A stretch of DNA of 64,000 nt, taken from contig CM065694.1 in assembly GCA_017654935.2 (NCBI GenBank), positions 5,760,758-5,824,757 on the forward strand. Reading direction: 5' to 3'. Shown here piece after piece: positions 10,580-55,901 of this stretch; within the stretch, counting starts at the first letter, position 1; the number at the start of each line of letters is the position of its first letter. The stretch comes from Phymorhynchus buccinoides. Lineage: Eukaryota; Mollusca; Gastropoda; Neogastropoda; Raphitomidae. Position numbers and translations under genes: made by a program. The notes beneath the pieces were generated by a model. It worked only from the letters and a program-made list of their open reading frames with translations, made no database searches and was not told the origin of the DNA.

Positions 10580-10915
10580 TATAGTACAGTACAGTCTTTG
10601 ATGTCGTGGGTTCGAATCCCATCAGTCTTGTGATTTTTTCATCCCAGGCCGGCTCCTACCCAGAGTGAGTGTGCTGTGGGCTCAGTGGGAAGACTGGGAC
10701 CACACAGTCGAGCTTCGTCCACTTTACGGATGTGTATTCGAGAGTGTTGCTCTAATTCCCTGACCAACACTGCAGGTGTCTGTTCCTCCCGGGCCTGGTT
10801 GACGCCAGGATAAATTTGATAGGGAGCGTGGAGGACAGCCCTGTCACGTCTCAAATCCTTAATGAACACCACAGCATCATCTTCACCAGGACTCATTATC
10901 ATCATTATTATCAAT
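10580..10915 (+). mobile_element. tRNA-type SINE, second family
   Basis: Box B GGTTCGAATCC lies at 10609-10619. It is followed by ATTTTTTCATCCCAGGC, CTACCCAGAGTGAGTGTGCT and AGTGGGAAGACTGGGACC, and the element ends in a CATCATTATTATCA simple tail near 10900. The head upstream of box B is degenerate, so this may be a 5'-truncated copy. Confidence 0.6.
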
Positions 10916-11150
10916 CATCCCACAAAAAAAAAGAAAGGAAAATGAAACGAGAAAAAGAAGAAGAAAAAAAGAGAGAGAAACAATAAAGACAAAAAGAAGA
11001 AAAGATGACACACACACAAGAGACTAAGAAAACAAATACTACAAAGAAGAATACAGAAAAAAAGAGAAGGAAAGTAAAATAAGGATATAAAGGAAAGGAA
11101 AAAGAAAAAGAGAAAGAAAAGGACAGGAAAGAAGGAAAGATGAAAAATTC
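10916..11150. repeat. Purine-rich (GAAA/GAAG) low-complexity tract
   Basis: The plus strand is almost all A and G over about 230 bases, with no repeat period. It directly precedes the first large CT array. Confidence 0.85.
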
Positions 11151-11177
11151 TTTATCTTTCTCTCACTGTGTGACACC

Positions 11178-12175
<998 letters not shown>

Positions 12176-12180
12176 TTTCG

Positions 12181-12363
<183 letters not shown>

Positions 12364-12539
12364 GTGTGTCTCTGTATCTCTCTCTTTCTCTCCGTCTGTG
12401 CCTATCTCTCTCTCTGTCTCAGTCTCTGTCTCTTTGTCTCCATCTCTCCCTTTCTTTCTTTGTGTGTCTCTGTCTCTCTCTATGTCTCTCTGTCTCTCTT
12501 TCTCACACACACTCTCTCTCCATTTCGGACTCTTTCTCT

Positions 12540-12769
<230 letters not shown>

Positions 12770-12770
<1 letters not shown>

Positions 12771-13290
12771 GTCAAAGTCAAAAAATGTTTTAATTGTTTA
12801 GGCCTCTGGCCCATTAACAATTGGCAACGGTGGGGGAAGGGACCAAAAACGATAATCGAATTCGATTTAACATAGCAGCCGTTATCCGATTGTCATCATA
12901 ACATGGAATCCATATTATTGAATTTAAGAGAGAGAAACATAGATAGAGAGTGAGACATACACAGCGAGACAAATGTTTAACCCGGGAGTCAATTTTCTAC
13001 TAGTGTCCTTTTTTACCGTACACCGGCTGGTGGCTAAATGTGTATGTTATGTGTGGGATTTCCCATTTTATTTTCCAAAGAGAGTGGCGTGCAATGATGT
13101 TGCTATAAATAATGACGTACGTCACATGAAACAAGAGTGTTTCTGTGTGCTTGTATAATTTGTTTGTTTGTTTGCTTTACCAAGTAGCAGATACTGTTTC
13201 GTCACCTACCTACCTACCGAGATAAAGTAAACGAGAGAGAGAGAGAGGGGGTGGGGGGGACAATTGCTGCTATTTTTAGGAATCCACTAA
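12770..13290. other. Intergenic DNA upstream of gene 2
   Basis: It contains AAGTCAAAAAATGTTTTAAT and GGCCTCTGGCCCATTAACAA, which look like a decayed retroelement 3' end, and a short GA run at 13230-13248. I see no gene. Confidence 0.45.
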
Positions 13291-13295
13291 GAAAG

Positions 13296-13330
13296 GGGAA
13301 TCACTTCCGGGTCAGCTGATTGGCAGTGAA
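13296..13330 (+). promoter_or_regulatory. Probable core promoter of gene 2 (ETS-like and inverted CCAAT sites)
   Basis: CACTTCCGG at 13302-13310 is an ETS-type core. GATTGG at 13318-13323 is an inverted CCAAT box. Both lie about 280-300 bp before the ATG, with no repeats between, and no TATA box is seen. The assignment rests on position and motif resemblance only. Confidence 0.4.
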
Positions 13331-13603
13331 GACAGTGAGCAAAGACTCAGTTTCTGAAATTGGAAAGATTGCGAGAATGTAATGCGTACGCTGACAGATA
13401 TCACATTTATAAGTTGACAGTCAACTGTTCGTTTTCTGTAAGCTGATTTATTTCGCGCAGCCTTTCATTCTTCTTCATCTTCAAGAGTAGTCTTTTCAGG
13501 TTTTCTGTGCAAGTGTGCAGACTTGAGACTGCAAGTTGCAGGCCATTTCTGAATCTTTCTTGGTTGATTTTGCAAAAGTTTATTCCAAGTTGCGTCAATC
13601 AAG

Positions 13604-46793
<33,190 letters not shown>

Positions 46794-46971
46794 ACATTCA
46801 ACGTTCAGTCTTGACTCGCTCACATTGCCCCAGGTCTTGTTTCCTCTCTGATTTTGTTTCTGCATTGACAAAGGGCTTATGTATGCCAGCGCGAGTTTAT
46901 ATCGCTTGTTGGTTCTTGTATGTCACCGTGAATCTTTGTGACGAGTAATAGCTATGATGTCTTTGGAATAC

Positions 46972-47143
46972 CCTAGTTTATGGACTATAAGGCGATACTT
47001 TTTTCCCCAGACTAAGATCCCTGCGCCTTATGATGTGACTGATAATATAGTAAGGAAATAGAATAACAAAATCTGAATTTTGCGTCAAATTTGGGGTGTG
47101 CACCTTATAATCAGGTGCGCCTTATAGGCCGTAAAATACAGTA
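46972..47143. mobile_element. MITE family H, compact copy
   Basis: The ends TTTATGGACTATAAGGCGAT and CGCCTTATAGGCCGTAAAAT are inverted. The interior GCGTCAAATTTGGGGTGTGC matches other copies. Confidence 0.85.
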
Positions 47144-47759
47144 AATAATCATATAATGAGGATGTTGATTTGATACGTTTCTGGGAGTGTGTACAATTGC
47201 CATATTGTTATTGCTAAGCAGCGGTGAAGCCAAAGCTGCTTAATGTTTTTACCACTGTCTGTTCCTGCCCATCTATGCTACCACAATGGCGTTTGAACAG
47301 AGGCATGTAGGAGGCTCAAATTTTGCATGCGGATAGGAAGTTGAGGTATCTAGGCTAAGTTCGAAGATGAAACGAAAGTCACTGGTCAAAGGTCAAGTTC
47401 ACTGCTGGTTGATCAAGCGTTTTCAGGCTCTAGTTCATTTTGTTTTGTAATGGTGATGCTACAGCAATGTTTTGGAAGAGGATGATGCAAAAAGGTTGCT
47501 ATTATTATGAGTGGGGGCTTTGCTGGTTTTTTGTTGTTTTGTTTTGGTCTTGTTTGTCATATCATTGTTCCGTTTGAGTATCTCACAGGCAAGAGAGTGA
47601 TAAAGAGTAGAGAAGTCTGAGTATCAAAGGTTATAATTTGATCATAGAATACTGGTAATCATTTTCATTCATAGCTTTAATTGATCAGGATTAAATGTTT
47701 AGCATTGCGTACTAGTTTTTGTTTCTGCTCGCTTTCTTTTCCTCTAGTACACTTTGTCT

Positions 47760-47935
47760 TCTTTTTTGTTGTTGTTGTTGTCGTACCCTGGCTGAAAGAC
47801 TCCAGGGATCATCCCAACAGCCGAAGCACTTGAACACTATGGTACAAATGCACCAGCCAGGGATGAGAACGTTACGTGTGTGACCGTTTTTTGATTACCC
47901 CGACACATGGGCAGCCACACTCCGACTTCAGAAGA
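47760..47935 (+). mobile_element. Family E retroposon
   Basis: A (TTG)n start, CGTACCCTGGCTGAAAGACT, GTGACCGTTTTTTGATTACC and GGGCAGCCACACTCCGAC are present. Confidence 0.87.
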
Positions 47936-48649
47936 GCGTTCTTTTTTTCTATTTCTTGATTGCTTTCAAAAGAAATCCGATTGTACATTTCTTTTTTGAA
48001 ACTGTACATTTTGTTAAAACAATTACTTTCTCCTTGCTGTGATGAACATACGTTTGAATGAATACAATCCATATAAGTAATAAATGTCATTTGAATTATT
48101 TATGTTATACTTTTTGGGGTTTTTCTTATATTGCTCAAGTAGCAAATAATGTGTTTTGTGCCATTGAGTATTTGTTTGTTTCATTTGCACCACAAGCAGA
48201 AGCACCGCTGGAAATAAAATCCCTGCTCCGAGTTCTATGCTATTTTTATCCTAGGTTTTAATTTATGCAAAAATGTGTTACTGTTGCTTTTCTGTTTCAG
48301 TTTTTTATTTTTTTAATAAATTATTTCATTTGTAAGATTTGCAATGTTTACGATGTCTACCAATCTCCAATATTAAAAGTTGTTTCCATATTTTCTGTTT
48401 ATCTCTTCATTACCATCCATTGTTACATGGTACAGTGTTGATGATGAAGTGTTAATGCTGTTTTTGATGTACGCAAATTCAAGTTTTCGTTTAATTCATG
48501 ATGTGCCAATCTTTTCTTCCATTTTGCTTTCCATGTGTGAAGACAACCCTCCAAAAACCATTATGAAGAAATGAAGAGACAAATGTTTTCTTGTATTAAA
48601 TCAAACGAAACGTCGGTCCAGTATTTCTTTATTGTTGCAACTTGGAGTA

Positions 48650-48832
48650 CCATATTTATTGGACTATGAGGTGCACCTTTGGACAATGCACCCCCCCCCA
48701 AAAGTTGACCCAAATTTCAGATTTTGTTATTATATTTTCTTACTATTTTATTAGTCATATTATAAAGCGCAGGGGTCCGAGTCTGGGAGTCGGGGGGAAA
48801 TGTTTCGCCTTATAATCCGAAAAATACGGTAT
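48650..48832. mobile_element. MITE family H, compact copy
   Basis: TACCATATTTATTGGACTAT and CGCCTTATAATCCGAAAAAT, then ACGGTA, form the inverted ends. It is the uninterrupted reference for the nested copy at 36087. Confidence 0.85.
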
Positions 48833-49094
48833 GGCTCCCCCCCACCTGCGTGCGCATCTCGACCCTTCCAACGGAAGTGTCGTCATCTTAGTCCTTATTT
48901 GTGTAAACAAAGTGAAAATGTTATCTAAATGTGTAAAGAAAACATCCAGATGTTATAAATACAGTTTAAATAAGTTTCGATTTGGAACAGCCAAATACGC
49001 AGCATCGATCTGGCATTTTTCAAAAAAAGTTAATGACTAAGATGGCGGTCTCCCATAATATGGCGCTCCTTGTGACCGGATATGACGACACGTG

Positions 49095-49270
49095 GGTACC
49101 AGCCATTCTGAATTGGGGGGGTGTTAACTCTTCTAGCGCCATGTATTTGTTCATGTTCTTGGTTGTTCGTTGCATCCCAACTGACAAGAGGAGGGCAACT
49201 GATTTTTTCCAGTGCTTATGCGCTGCCTTAACCCCTTCACTGCTTGCTACGAGTGCCGCTCGTAGTTGAT
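49095..49270 (+). repeat. Dispersed repeat family J, copy 2
   Basis: CTCTTCTAGCGCCATGTATT and TTCTTGGTTGTTCGTTGCAT match 17600-17665. A MITE K copy interrupts it; ATCTCTAGACCATTTTCTCA at about 49592 continues the J sequence. Confidence 0.65.
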
Positions 49271-49524
49271 GACATCATTAACCCTTTCACCGCCAGCCAT
49301 ATTTCAGCCAAAAATGTCCATTAAATTTACCTGGGTAGAGAACAAAATCCATCTACAGTTTTGGGGATTCTTCTGTGACGTATATAAAATAAGGTCTATC
49401 CTTACTTCCCGAAACAAAGACAATATGATCTTTGGATAATAGACCCCAATTTGATGCCTTTTAGTGACATAGGTGTTACATCACTGTGGTGCTAAAATGC
49501 AACGTTGGCGGTGAAAGGGTTAAT
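49270..49524. mobile_element. MITE family K, copy 3
   Basis: TTAACCCTTTCACCGCCAGC and TTGGCGGTGAAAGGGTTAA are near-perfect inverted ends. It appears nested in family J. Confidence 0.88.
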
Positions 49525-49846
49525 GTCATAACCTTTTATGTCATAGACCTAGAATGATGGTTCTTCGTTTAGATAAGCCAGGAAAGGTATATATCTCTAG
49601 ACCATTTTCTCAGATTGAGTGCAAGAGGTTTGGTTCAAACTTTATAACTAAAAAATCAATATTTTCTCTTTTTTTCTGGCAGTGAAGGGGTTAAGGGAAA
49701 ATCACTGACATAAGCTCTGAAAGTAGACAGTGTGTGTCTTTGCATTTGGTGGGAGTGAAGTGTGATGTACTGGGCAGATGTATTTGCCCTTGGTACTAAA
49801 GGAGTTAATGGTCTTAACCCAGGGTAAGGCCGGGTTCACATTAGTT

Positions 49847-50041
49847 CACAGGGTAAGGCCGGGTTCACGTAAGTTCCGTATGGAAAACCCTAAATAAGTG
49901 GAAGAAAGAAGGATAAAAGTTTACGCTTATAGGGGAAATTCAGACACGTGCGCAATTTTTTTCCCTTCTTCGTTTCACTTATTTATGGATTGCGCACGGG
50001 TTTCCGCATAGAATATCCGCTTATGTGTGTACATGACCTTA
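49847..50041. mobile_element. MITE family N, copy 2 (inverted relative to copy 1)
   Basis: It begins AAGGCCGGGTTCACGTAAGT and ends ATGTGTGTACATGACCTTA. A partial duplication of the left end (GGGTAAGGCCGGGTTCACAT) immediately precedes it. Confidence 0.85.
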
Positions 50042-50327
50042 GCAGTAGGTCTTTCTCCTATTTTTTCTATTAGGTACGTGCACCCTCCTAGTTCTGTTAC
50101 GATTTATCGTCAGAAGTGGCGTCTGCGCCGTACTGAACCAGAAGCAGGACTAGAACCAGACAAACACACATTATGGTATCTCTTTGTCATGTATGTCTAC
50201 CTCGAGAAAGTTCCTTTGGTAGTGTCACAAATTCAGCAAAATGACTATAAAAAGGTTTTGCCCACAACCTTGCCTTACTTGCATGAGCATGAGGACTGTT
50301 ATGTAAATGCGATTAGTATGTGTGATT

Positions 50328-50655
50328 TTCCCCGTGGGGATACCGGGGGGGAGGGTCTTTCGTAAAAAATAGTTCTCCCACCTTCTGGAAGTTCTGTGCT
50401 TGTAACTTCCTCTAATCTGCCACTCTCTTTGACTCTGCCTTTTCCCTTTGCTTTCTGTCATCTACTATCTTTCTAACTTATTGGCCCATTCTCCTGCCCT
50501 TTTTTCAAAAAAAAATCTTCAAAATATTTTTTCTCCTTTGAGCTCCTCCGAAATCGAAATGTGTCGGCTGTACGCAGCGGGGAGACCAGTGAAAACTGAA
50601 AACTGGACACATACATACCTTACCCACTATGGCCATGGAACACAGAAGAAGAAGA
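50328..50655 (-). mobile_element. Family D retroposon
   Basis: CCCCGTGGGGATACCGGGGG, AGTTCTGTGCTTGTAACTTC, TTGAGCTCCTCCGAAATCG and a terminal GAAGAAGAAG are present. Confidence 0.87.
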
Positions 50656-50720
50656 ATGTGTAATTTCTTTAAATGGCTCTCTTGTTGATATTATCGTATG
50701 TATGGGTAAAGGTTATAATA

Positions 50721-50911
50721 CAGTGGAACCTCCCTTATAAGACCTCCCATTATAAGACCTCCCATTATAAGACTCCCTCCCATATAAGACCTACTTCTCT
50801 GAGACATTACCCTTCTTTGCAAGTATTAAAATTATCTCCCTTATAAGACCCCTCCCTTATAAGACCTCATTTTGGATTATTTTTGAAGGTCTTATAAGGG
50901 AGGTTCCACTG
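50721..50911. mobile_element. MITE family F, near-complete short copy
   Basis: TA-flanked CAGTGGAACCTCCC and GGAGGTTCCACTG. About 190 bp, with one extra CCTCCCATTATAAGA. Confidence 0.9.
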
Positions 50912-50954
50912 TAATGGCAGAAGTGATTGTGATAACGAGCTCTGGGATGGAAAC

Positions 50955-51386
50955 CTTTGTTTGGACGAGGGGGGCAGAGGTGTTTGTTTAGACGAGGGGG
51001 GCAGAGGTCTTTGTTTGGACGAGGGGGGCAGAGGTCTTTGTTTAGACGAGGGGGGCAGAGGTCTTTGTTTGGACGAGGGGGGCAGAGGTCTTTGTTTGGA
51101 CGAGGGGGGCAGAGGTCTTTGTTTGGACGAGGGGGGCAGAGGTCTTTGTTTAGACGAGGGGGGCAGAGGTCTTTGTTTGGACGAGGGGGGCAGAGGTCTT
51201 TGTTTAGACGAGGGGGGCAGAGGTGTTTGTTTGGACGAGGGGGGCAGAGGTGTTTGTTTGGACGAGGGGGGGCAGAGGTCTTTGTTGGGACGAGGGGGGC
51301 AGAGGTCTTTGTTTGGACGAGGGGGGCAGAGGTCTTTGTTTGGACGAGGGGGGCAGAGGTCTTTGTTTGGACGAGGGGGGCAGAGA
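50955..51386. repeat. 27-bp minisatellite, about 16 units
   Basis: Units read GACGAGGGGGGCAGAGGTCT plus TTGTTTG, with T/C and G/A variants and one one-base G insertion at about 51270. All plus-strand frames stay open because 27 is divisible by 3; this is not evidence of coding. Confidence 0.96.
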
Positions 51387-51701
51387 AGTGGGTATGGAGG
51401 TATTAAAGAGGAGTTGTGCCTGGGCGTGGGGTCTGTCTAAAGACCCTTGTTACTTTTCGTCTGCACATTTTTTTCCCCAACCAAAATAAACTGTGGAGCA
51501 AAGTGATGAATGGAATCACGGTTTCTGAAGGTGTTTTGGAGATTTTCTGGGAATGCATAGTGGGTGGATGCGATGGGATTAGTTGGTTGTGATTGATTGG
51601 TTGTTTATAAAAATTGATTCTTATTGAAAGTAATCTCCAAGGTTTGATGGTGGTGGGATGACTGTACATACTTTTTTTGTTTAATGATTGTTCCCTTCTT
51701 G

Positions 51702-51898
51702 TTTTCCACCAAATGAATGTCATGGCATGTTCTGGTATGTTCTGATTCAATGTGTATTCCTTTGTTTTCCACCAAGTGAATGTCATGGCATGTTCTGGCA
51801 TGTTCTGATTCAATGTGTATTCCTTTGTTTCCACCAAATGAATGTCATGGCATGTTCTGGCATGTTCTGATTCAATGTGTATTCCTTTGTTTTCCAAT
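51702..51898. repeat. Three-copy tandem repeat, about 63 bp
   Basis: CCACCAAATGAATGTCATGG starts near 51707, 51769 and 51831. Each unit contains GCATGTTCTGG and GATTCAATGTGTATTCCTTT. Confidence 0.92.
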
Positions 51899-51899
51899 C

Positions 51900-53585
51900 T
51901 TAAGTTTGTCACGTTAACGCTTGTTAAAATTCAAAGTGATTGCGTTTTTGTGTTTTTTTCTAAGCTGAGATTCCTCCTATGCATGCACATTGATGATTTC
52001 AAGTGTTTCCATTTTTCCAATCAGAGATTATTTAATTTATTCATCACCAAATTGTTATGCTTTATTGTTGTTTGTTAGTCAGAGAATGTAAAATCTTTTT
52101 GTACAGATATTTATGATGCTGTTTTCTTGTTTATAATCTTGGATAATTTTGTAAGTGCTGCAAAATGACGCGCTCCCCCTCCGCCTTCCTGTTCCTCTCC
52201 TACCATGTTTTTCTGAACTATTTTCTTAACTATCACGCTGGATATTTTGGATATTAATAGTCTCTTTTTGTATTTCCAAACTTGATTGCTTGCAAAGCTA
52301 CTTTTTTGTGTGTTTTGTTATATACCTTTATTTAATTCTAAGAATACTGTACAAATGTTTGTTTAAACAGTTAAAGATTTCTTCTTTGAAATTGTTAAAA
52401 AATTAAAAAATTTGCAACTAACAATATTGCTTTTAGTGAATGCTTGTCCGTTTGAGAAAATGTTTTTCTTTAGATGCATTCAGTGTGTTGCATCAGTGTC
52501 TGTCAAACTCGCTTCAAAATGTAAAACCTTGTAAACTAGCAACAGAAAGTGACAATGATAACAAAAAAAATGCAGACTGAAAATGAAAACATGCATAAAT
52601 TCTTTCTAAATTTTATTGATCAGAATTGGTTTAAAATGCACATATATAAAAAAAAGATTTTGGCAAAGTGAAATCGTTTCAGCCAGAAAAACTTAAACGG
52701 AATACCATCAAAAGCATGACCTGAAAGCAGATGCATATTTCCAACCTGAAAGCAATGGTAGGCTGCAAGTAAAACCAGGCAGCAAAAAGATCCAAAAACA
52801 ATCGTTCTGATTCATCATTATAACTTCAATACCCACACCCAACCCACAAAGGGATTTTTTTCTCTCTAATGATTAAATTATTAGCCTGAAAATGCAACAG
52901 TGATTTGGGGTCTTGACAGCTGGGGAATACCACCAGTAATTAATATTGTCTTTGATTCACTCCTTAGGTCAGGGCATGGGAATAAAGAAAGGTCCTGCAT
53001 TCCATAATTAAATAAATGTCCAAAGGCTCGTGAACTTGTCAGTTCACAACACCTACGGTCACTAAGCTATGAAATATTTCAACTTTATTTTCATTCACAA
53101 ATGCAAGCACACGCCCACATTTATGCATGCACGCACATGATTCTTGCCCCGATTCAACTTTGTGTATATTAAACACTTCTACCAGTAAATGTTAGTTTGT
53201 TTCCTATTCAAATAAGACAGCAAGAAACAATAAGATTATTAAAAATCTATAACTGCTAACATCATGGGCAGCAAAAAGAATAAATTAATTCAGAAAATTC
53301 TATTCAGTGCAAGAGAGGAAATAAAAGGTTTTAAGGCACATGACAATAGGAAAATGCAATTTTCATTTTGTAATGCATATTCATCACAAGATTCGCAGAA
53401 AATAACTTGCAGTTTTAAGCTTGGGTGAAATGAGAAATACTCAACAAACAAAATTATTTTTTAAATTGTAATTAAAACTTATTAGTCCTCCCCCTCTCTC
53501 TTTGAGCAATCAATTAACTATCTCTCTCTTTCTCTAACACACACACACACACACACACACATCACTGCATTGTAATGATACAAAA
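51900..53585. other. AT-rich intergenic DNA between convergent genes 2 and 3
   Basis: No gene is seen. A minus-strand AATAAA (reverse complement TTTATT near 52612) could be a polyadenylation signal for gene 3 transcripts, but it is far from the stop. A short CA run lies at 53538-53562. Confidence 0.45.
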
Positions 53586-53588
53586 CCA

Positions 53589-53729
53589 GGGCCTGTATTC
53601 ATGTTGAGATAGCATGAGACTTAGCATGATGCTAACTTAGAAGCTCTTCCAATGTCCTATAGGATTTAATAGGACTTTTGGAAGAGCTTCCAAGTTAGCA
53701 TCATGCTATCTCAACGTGAATACAGGCCC
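53589..53729. mobile_element. Near-perfect fold-back palindrome, 141 bp
   Basis: GGGCCTGTATTCATGTTGAG and ATGCTAACTTAGAAGCTCTT on the left are mirrored by AAGAGCTTCCAAGTTAGCAT and CTCAACGTGAATACAGGCCC on the right, around a short loop (CCTATAGGATTTAATAGGAC). It has the form of a MITE; as RNA it would make a long hairpin. Confidence 0.9.
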
Positions 53730-54011
53730 AGAGCAAGATCATCCTAAAACCAGTTCTAAATAAGACCCCAAAAATCACAGTAAATACCACAACTGAATAT
53801 GATTTATAAAATATCGTACCAATGCAAAATGCACAAACTGGCTCTCTCCATCACTTAAAACATTTTTTTTGTACATACAGTACACGTTCACTGTACAAAA
53901 GGGTGCAAACCAACCTGCTAACACAAATAGGACCAACGGTGGCCTGATTCAATCAAAACATATCACAGTATTATCAATTGATCACAGTTCATGGGTTCCT
54001 GATCCGCTGCT

Positions 54012-54312
54012 TACCCCCGTGGGGATACCGGGGAGCCTTCTGTATAAATAGTTCCCCCACCTTCTGGAAGTTCTGTGCTTGTAACTTCCTCTGATCTGTC
54101 GCTCTCTTTGACTCTGCCTTTTCCCTTTGCTTACTGTCATTTACTATCTTTCTGCCTTACCGGTCCATTCTCCTGCCCTTTCTTTCATGAAACACTTTCA
54201 AAAAGATTTCCTCCAGCCAAAGTCGGACTTGCTGGGCCTAACTATTTCTCAGTTAGGCGCATAACGGCACATTGACGCATTTGTTCTCATAATTGAACGA
54301 TCGAAGAAGAAG
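54012..54312 (-). mobile_element. Family C element
   Basis: CCCCCGTGGGGATACCGGGG, TTCTGGAAGTTCTGTGCTTG and TTTCCTCCAGCCAAAGTCGG, ending in GATCGAAGAAGAAGAAG. Confidence 0.85.
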
Positions 54313-54319
54313 AAGATCT

Positions 54320-55015
54320 GCTGTTTGCAAACTGAGCACTACAACGCTAAAAACTGGTCAAGGTTTAGTCACATTTGACATTCTAATGTGAAGCAAGACT
54401 CGGATATACTATATAATTATAAAGAAAGCTAACCGGCGACTTGTTCAATGGGTTTTTTCTCTACATTATGAGCAAATAATAATCTCGGTACAATCAGTAT
54501 TAGTGGACATTTGGGTAAAGGTCAAGATGTGCCCCCCCCCCTCCCCCTTTACATTTCTCGGCTCTCCCCGCATTTTCACACTTGCCTTTCTTACCAAACA
54601 TTAAGCTGTATTTTATTAACCTTTTCAGCTCATTATCTTTGTTGGATAATTAATCGCAGTCATGATGAAGGCCATTATCTAATAGGACACCCCCCCCTAT
54701 GTAGTGCAGTACACACAACAGCCGCGGAGCATTTGTCACATTCCTGGTTCATTGCGTTTCTCCGTCTTGCCTTTATCTTCTACTATTATTGAAGGCATGT
54801 GTTTAATTATGTCAATGGATGAAAATTAGTGTTAAATATAGCAAACGATAGAGGATGAAGTACTCAATCTGCAGTAAGAAAGGCAAGACTGAAAAAGTGG
54901 AAACACCCGAGAAATGGCGGGGGGGGGGGGGGGGGGGGGGGGGGGAGGCACATCTTTATCTTTACCGAGATTTGGCATTCAAACTTGTCAATCACAACCA
55001 CATGAGAGAGTGACA
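54320..55015. other. Downstream of gene 3, no clear element
   Basis: A TTTATT at 54612-54617 is AATAAA on the minus strand and a candidate polyadenylation signal about 1.2 kb after the gene 3 stop. A poly-G tract lies at 54919-54944. Nothing else is recognised. Confidence 0.4.
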
Positions 55016-55019
55016 ACCC

Positions 55020-55880
55020 ACTCTTGGACGTCTGCTGGGTGTTCTATGTTTTGACGGTGGGTGTATCCTTGAGGTAATTGGTCCCACACTTGACGTCTGC
55101 TGGGTGGGTTTTTTCTGTGTTTTGACGGTGGGTGTATCCTTGAGGTAATTGGTCCCACACTTGACGTCTGCTGGGTGGGTTCTTTCTGTGTTTTGACGGT
55201 GGGTGTATCCTTGAGGTAATTGGTCCCACACTTGACGTCTGCTGGGTGTTCTTTCTATGTTTTGACGGTGGGTGTATCCTTGAGGTAATTGGTCCCACAC
55301 TTGACGTCTGCTGGGTGTTCTTTCTATGTTTTGACGGTGGGTGTATCCTTGAGGTAATTGGTCCCACACTTGACGTCTGCTGGGTGTTCTTTCTATGTTT
55401 TGACGGTGGGTGTATCCTTGAGGTAATTGGTCCCACACTTGACGTCTGCTGGGTGTTCTATGTTTTGACGGTGGGTGTATCCTTGAGGTAATTGGTCCCA
55501 CACTTGACGTCTGCTGGGTGTTCTTTCTATGTTTTGACGGTGGGTGTATTGGTCCCACACTTGACGTCTGCTGGGTGTTCTATGTTTTGACGGTGGGTGT
55601 ATCCTTGAGGTAATTGGTCCCACACTTGACGTCTGCTGGGCGTTCTTTCTATGTTTTGACGGTGGGTGTATTGGTCCCACACTTGACGTCTGCTGGGTGT
55701 TCTATGTTTTGACGGTGGGTGTATCCTTGAGGTAATTGGTCCCACACTTGACGTCTGCTGGGTGTTCTATGTTTTGACGGTGGGTGTATCCTTGAGGTAA
55801 TTGGTCCCACACTTGACATCTGCTGGGTGTTCTTTCTATGTTTTGACGGTGGGTGTATCCTTGAGGTAATTCGTCCACAA
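55020..55880 (-). repeat. Minisatellite containing the end of the gene 3 coding sequence and its stop (about 13 units)
   Basis: Units of 55-74 bp carry, on the minus strand, AATTACCTCAAGGATACACC, CACCGTCAAAACATAG and CCAGCAGACGTCAAGTGTGG. Some lack the TACCTCAAGG segment or contain an extra AAAG/AAACCC. The unit nearest the terminal exon (55800-55880) supplies the true C-terminus and TAG; the rest would be 3' UTR. Confidence 0.93.
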
Positions 55881-55901
55881 GGTGCTCAGACATTTAGCCT
55901 C
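55836..55901 (-). CDS. Gene 3 terminal coding exon
   Basis: The acceptor is GGTTGTTTCAG (AG at 55903-55902). It encodes 21 residues, EAKCLSTLWTNYLKDTPTVK and T, then TAG at 55838-55836. The phase fits the preceding exon. Confidence 0.7.
   Translation of the reverse strand, partial: EAKCLSTLWTNYLKDTPTVKT

Larger units (their letters stand above)
46794..48650 (+). other. Probable 3' UTR of gene 2 with inserted repeats
   Basis: AATAAA signals lie at 48079-48084 and 48213-48218, and AT-rich DNA follows. MITE H (46972) and retroposon E (47760) sit inside, so if the UTR extends this far it carries both. The real cleavage site cannot be read from sequence alone. Confidence 0.4.
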
